A program made the position numbers and the translations under genes. Under the pieces are notes generated by a model, which saw only the letters and a program-made list of their open reading frames with translations, made no database searches and was not told the origin of the DNA. From an uncultured Clostridia bacterium (GTDB lineage Bacteria; Bacillota; Clostridia; Oscillospirales; Acutalibacteraceae): DNA of 34,753 bases. Shown here piece after piece: positions 32,745 to 34,753 of the stretch; position 1 is the stretch's first letter; each line of letters begins with the position of its first letter. The stretch is taken from NCBI GenBank assembly GCA_947169745.1, contig CAMVQZ010000014.1:1-34753 (forward strand). The letters are read 5' to 3'.

Positions 32745-34334
32745 ATGTCAATCAAAAAAACTGCAAAAAAAATAATATCCTGCGCACTCTCAGCATTTTT
32801 GCTTGCAGGTTCAGCATTAACGGTACTGCCGCAGGTGACAGACAGTTCGACTATTCAGGTACAAGCGGCTACAAGTTTCGAATACCGTGAATGGAACACG
32901 GGCTCCGGAATAGGCTATATTGTTAAATTAAACGGATCAGCGTCTTCACCTGCTTCCGTAACCTATCCTTCCAGTTATAATGGAAAGCCCGTCGTAATGG
33001 TCGACCAGTTCCCGAAGGGTACGCCGAGGAAAAATATAGTTAAGGTAACTGTGCCGGATTCTGTGAAGTATATTACAAGATCTGCATTTGAGGATTTTTG
33101 TGATCTGCAGGAGATCAGGCTTCCGAATAATGTCCACTATGGACACCCGCGTATAGACAATATTAATGAGGGTGCGTTCTTTTACGGCTGCTCAAAACTG
33201 AAAAAAGTAAATATCCCCACAGGCTGGAAGGCATTGCCGACTCAGACTTTTGGAGGCTGCAGCTCCCTGACAAGCATTACACTTCCGCAAAATATCAAGG
33301 AAATAGGCATGGAGGCAATGCGGGATTGCACCTCCCTGAAAAGTCTGGATCTTGGCAAGGTCCAGAAAATAGGTATGGGTGCATTTTCCGGATGTACAAG
33401 CCTTGAAAAGCTTACTATTCCGTCGACCGCTACCTACATTGATTATCAGGTGATCTACAGGTGTAATAATCTTAAGAACATAGTAGTTCTTTCCAAAAAT
33501 GTTACATACCGCTTAGGTGCTTTTAATGTTAATGACAGCCTGCATCCTGAAACAAAAGCTACCATTTACGGATATAAGGGTTCTACAACAGAAGCATTTG
33601 CCAAAGAAAACAAAATGAATTTTGTTCCGCTGCCCAGCAGTATTTCTCTCAGTAAAAGCTCTGTGCCACTTTATCCCGCATGTTCTGCAACACTTACTGC
33701 AAAGGTTTCACCCTCAGGCAGCAATTCTGTGACCTGGGAATCCTCAAACAAAAATGTTGCAACTGTATCCGGCGGCAAGATCACAGCCAAAAAAGCAGGT
33801 ACAGCTACCATAACTGCCAAAACCGTAAACGGAATAAAAGCTACCTGCAAGGTAACTGTAACCAACTACATAAATCTCAACAAGGATTCTCTTTCCCTGG
33901 GCAAGGGCGAAACCTTCAAGCTCACAGCAAACAAAACTGTTAACTGGAGAACATCCAATTCAAAGATCGTTACAGTTGACAAAAACGGCAATATCAAGGC
34001 TGTAGGTCAGGGAAAAGCATGGGTCACAGCAAAGGCTTCAAACGGCGCAGAAAGAGCCTGCACCGTAACAGTGAAGAAGGCTCCTACATGGGTGCTTCTC
34101 AGCAAGGGCATTATGACCATCAAGGTGGGTCAGAAAGCAAGCCTTTCGGCAAACGTTGCAAAGGACGCAGCCTGCGCAACAAGGACATTCCGCACAAGTA
34201 ATTCTTCTGTAGTGAAGATGACAAAGACAAACTGGACAGGCGAATTCGTAGGCGTTAAGCCCGGTGTGGCATATGTGACAGTCCGCACCTACAATGGCAA
34301 GGAGAGAGCCTGCAAGGTGACAGTAACGAAATAA
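32745..34334 (+). CDS. Secreted leucine-rich-repeat (BspA-like) protein with Big2 domains
   Basis: 529 residues from the ATG at 32745 (GGAGGAAAAG site). A Sec signal peptide ends near VQAA (~41). Residues ~60-265 hold BspA/LRR_5-type repeats (AFEDFCDLQEIRLP, AFFYGCSKLKKVNIP, TFGGCSSLTSITLP, AMRDCTSLKSLDL, AFSGCTSLEKLTIP). After a linker come three bacterial Ig-like Big2 modules (~300-372, 375-445, 452-529), each with a W-x-S-S-N/T-S-N..V..V pattern and an A-K-x-x-x-G..C-x-V-T-V end. No anchoring motif or enzymatic domain is visible. A surface or extracellular adhesion role is likely; LRR_5 proteins are common in gut clostridia. Confidence 0.92.
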   Translation: MSIKKTAKKIISCALSAFLLAGSALTVLPQVTDSSTIQVQAATSFEYREWNTGSGIGYIVKLNGSASSPASVTYPSSYNGKPVVMVDQFPKGTPRKNIVKVTVPDSVKYITRSAFEDFCDLQEIRLPNNVHYGHPRIDNINEGAFFYGCSKLKKVNIPTGWKALPTQTFGGCSSLTSITLPQNIKEIGMEAMRDCTSLKSLDLGKVQKIGMGAFSGCTSLEKLTIPSTATYIDYQVIYRCNNLKNIVVLSKNVTYRLGAFNVNDSLHPETKATIYGYKGSTTEAFAKENKMNFVPLPSSISLSKSSVPLYPACSATLTAKVSPSGSNSVTWESSNKNVATVSGGKITAKKAGTATITAKTVNGIKATCKVTVTNYINLNKDSLSLGKGETFKLTANKTVNWRTSNSKIVTVDKNGNIKAVGQGKAWVTAKASNGAERACTVTVKKAPTWVLLSKGIMTIKVGQKASLSANVAKDAACATRTFRTSNSSVVKMTKTNWTGEFVGVKPGVAYVTVRTYNGKERACKVTVTK

Positions 34335-34352
34335 TAATTACATTAAAACAAG

Positions 34353-34374
34353 CCGCAGGCCTTCCGGTCTGCGG
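34353..34374 (+). terminator. Terminator of the LRR/Big2 gene
   Basis: CCGCAGGCC (34353-34361) pairs with GGTCTGCGG (34366-34374) through nine pairs including one G-T, with a TTCC loop, followed by TCTTTG. It is moderate in strength because the T-run is short. Confidence 0.75.
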
Positions 34375-34483
34375 TCTTTGCTGTCTGCTTTATTCTACAG
34401 AAAGCTATTTTGATTTTTTCCAAAAACTCAAAAACCGATTATAAAAAAGCAGAAATAGAATAATGAAAAATGAATACTTACTG

Positions 34484-34753
34484 GTTGTCGCTCCTGTTTA
34501 TAGTAAGTTTATAGTAAACTTATGTGTGACGAAGATTCATACGGCTTTCAATAAACCTGTTCACAAAAGCAGTCGCTTACTATCAGGGAGAAAATATGCC
34601 ACAAGTCAGAGTGAAACAGCCGTAAGAAGCAGCCCGTAAGGGGTGCGGCGGCGAGGGGAGGGGGTATTGTCAGGGGAATTGCGCGCCGGATGTCGCAGCA
34701 CGAGAGTATATGTACGCACGACAGAGCGAGTGCAAACGAGCGATAACGCGAAA
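34484..34753 (+). repeat. Dispersed intergenic repeat, copy D (runs off the window)
   Basis: The left end GTTGTCGCTC (34484-34493) is the inverse of GAGCGATAAC (34738-34747) at nine of ten positions, giving a 264-bp unit with short imperfect terminal inverted repeats. TATAGTAAACTTATGTGTGA and the core (about 34571-34655, CAGCCGTAAGAAG then CAGCCCGTAAGGGGTGCGGC) match the other copies. The last ~57 nt match copy B (about 17440-17500) at roughly 84% by eye. Confidence 0.75.

Noticed and set aside
1-34753. CRISPR array, tRNA or rRNA genes
   Set aside because: No regularly spaced short repeats with unique spacers, and no tRNA or rRNA signature, were seen; the only tandem repeat array is the 282-bp coding repeat.

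Overview
The window reads as low-to-mid GC Firmicutes chromosome, most likely a Ruminococcus-like member of the Clostridia (Oscillospiraceae). The evidence is strong Shine-Dalgarno sites, the miaB-ylbF-mutS order, a clostridial Csp/SleC-type spore germination cluster, GluRS plus GlnRS, and secreted Ig-like/LRR proteins. I saw no rRNA, tRNA or CRISPR. The species call is inference.

Layout. 1-2130: a minus-strand LytTR regulator/DUF3021 pair with a clear two-repeat operator, then a small mobile-element remnant (TnpV, a 59-aa protein, a frameshifted DUF6809 gene) and an orphan terminator hairpin. 2200-9400: a secreted transglutaminase-like protein with tandem repeats, followed by an MBOAT acyltransferase, a DHHW/AlgX-like protein and a lipoprotein with a charged rod, probably a cell-surface acylation unit. 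9470-12360: a potassium-channel-like protein, a membrane-anchored protein of unknown function and a holin. 12560-17135: two subtilisin-like Csp proteases and a SleC-like cortex-lytic enzyme. 17640-24550: serC, serA, gltX, a DUF3592 protein and glnS. 24650-30370 (minus): miaB-ylbF-mutS-vanZ-GNAT operon. 31070-34380: prs, an XRE repressor and a secreted LRR/Big2 protein.

The most interesting signal is a dispersed, probably non-coding repeat of about 200-270 bp present four times (about 2230, 17275, 30470 and 34484). It has a conserved stem-loop core and a GAGCGA-type end block. Three copies lie just upstream of the -35 box of the next gene and point toward it (secreted transglutaminase, serC, miaB); the fourth runs off the window. 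No name is known to me for this element. It could be a MITE-like element, an RNA, or a promoter-associated regulatory element.

Start codons were moved downstream for several genes where a Shine-Dalgarno site or the family N-terminus decides it (2612, 10834, 15927, 17646, 18779, 20023, 28935, 32745).
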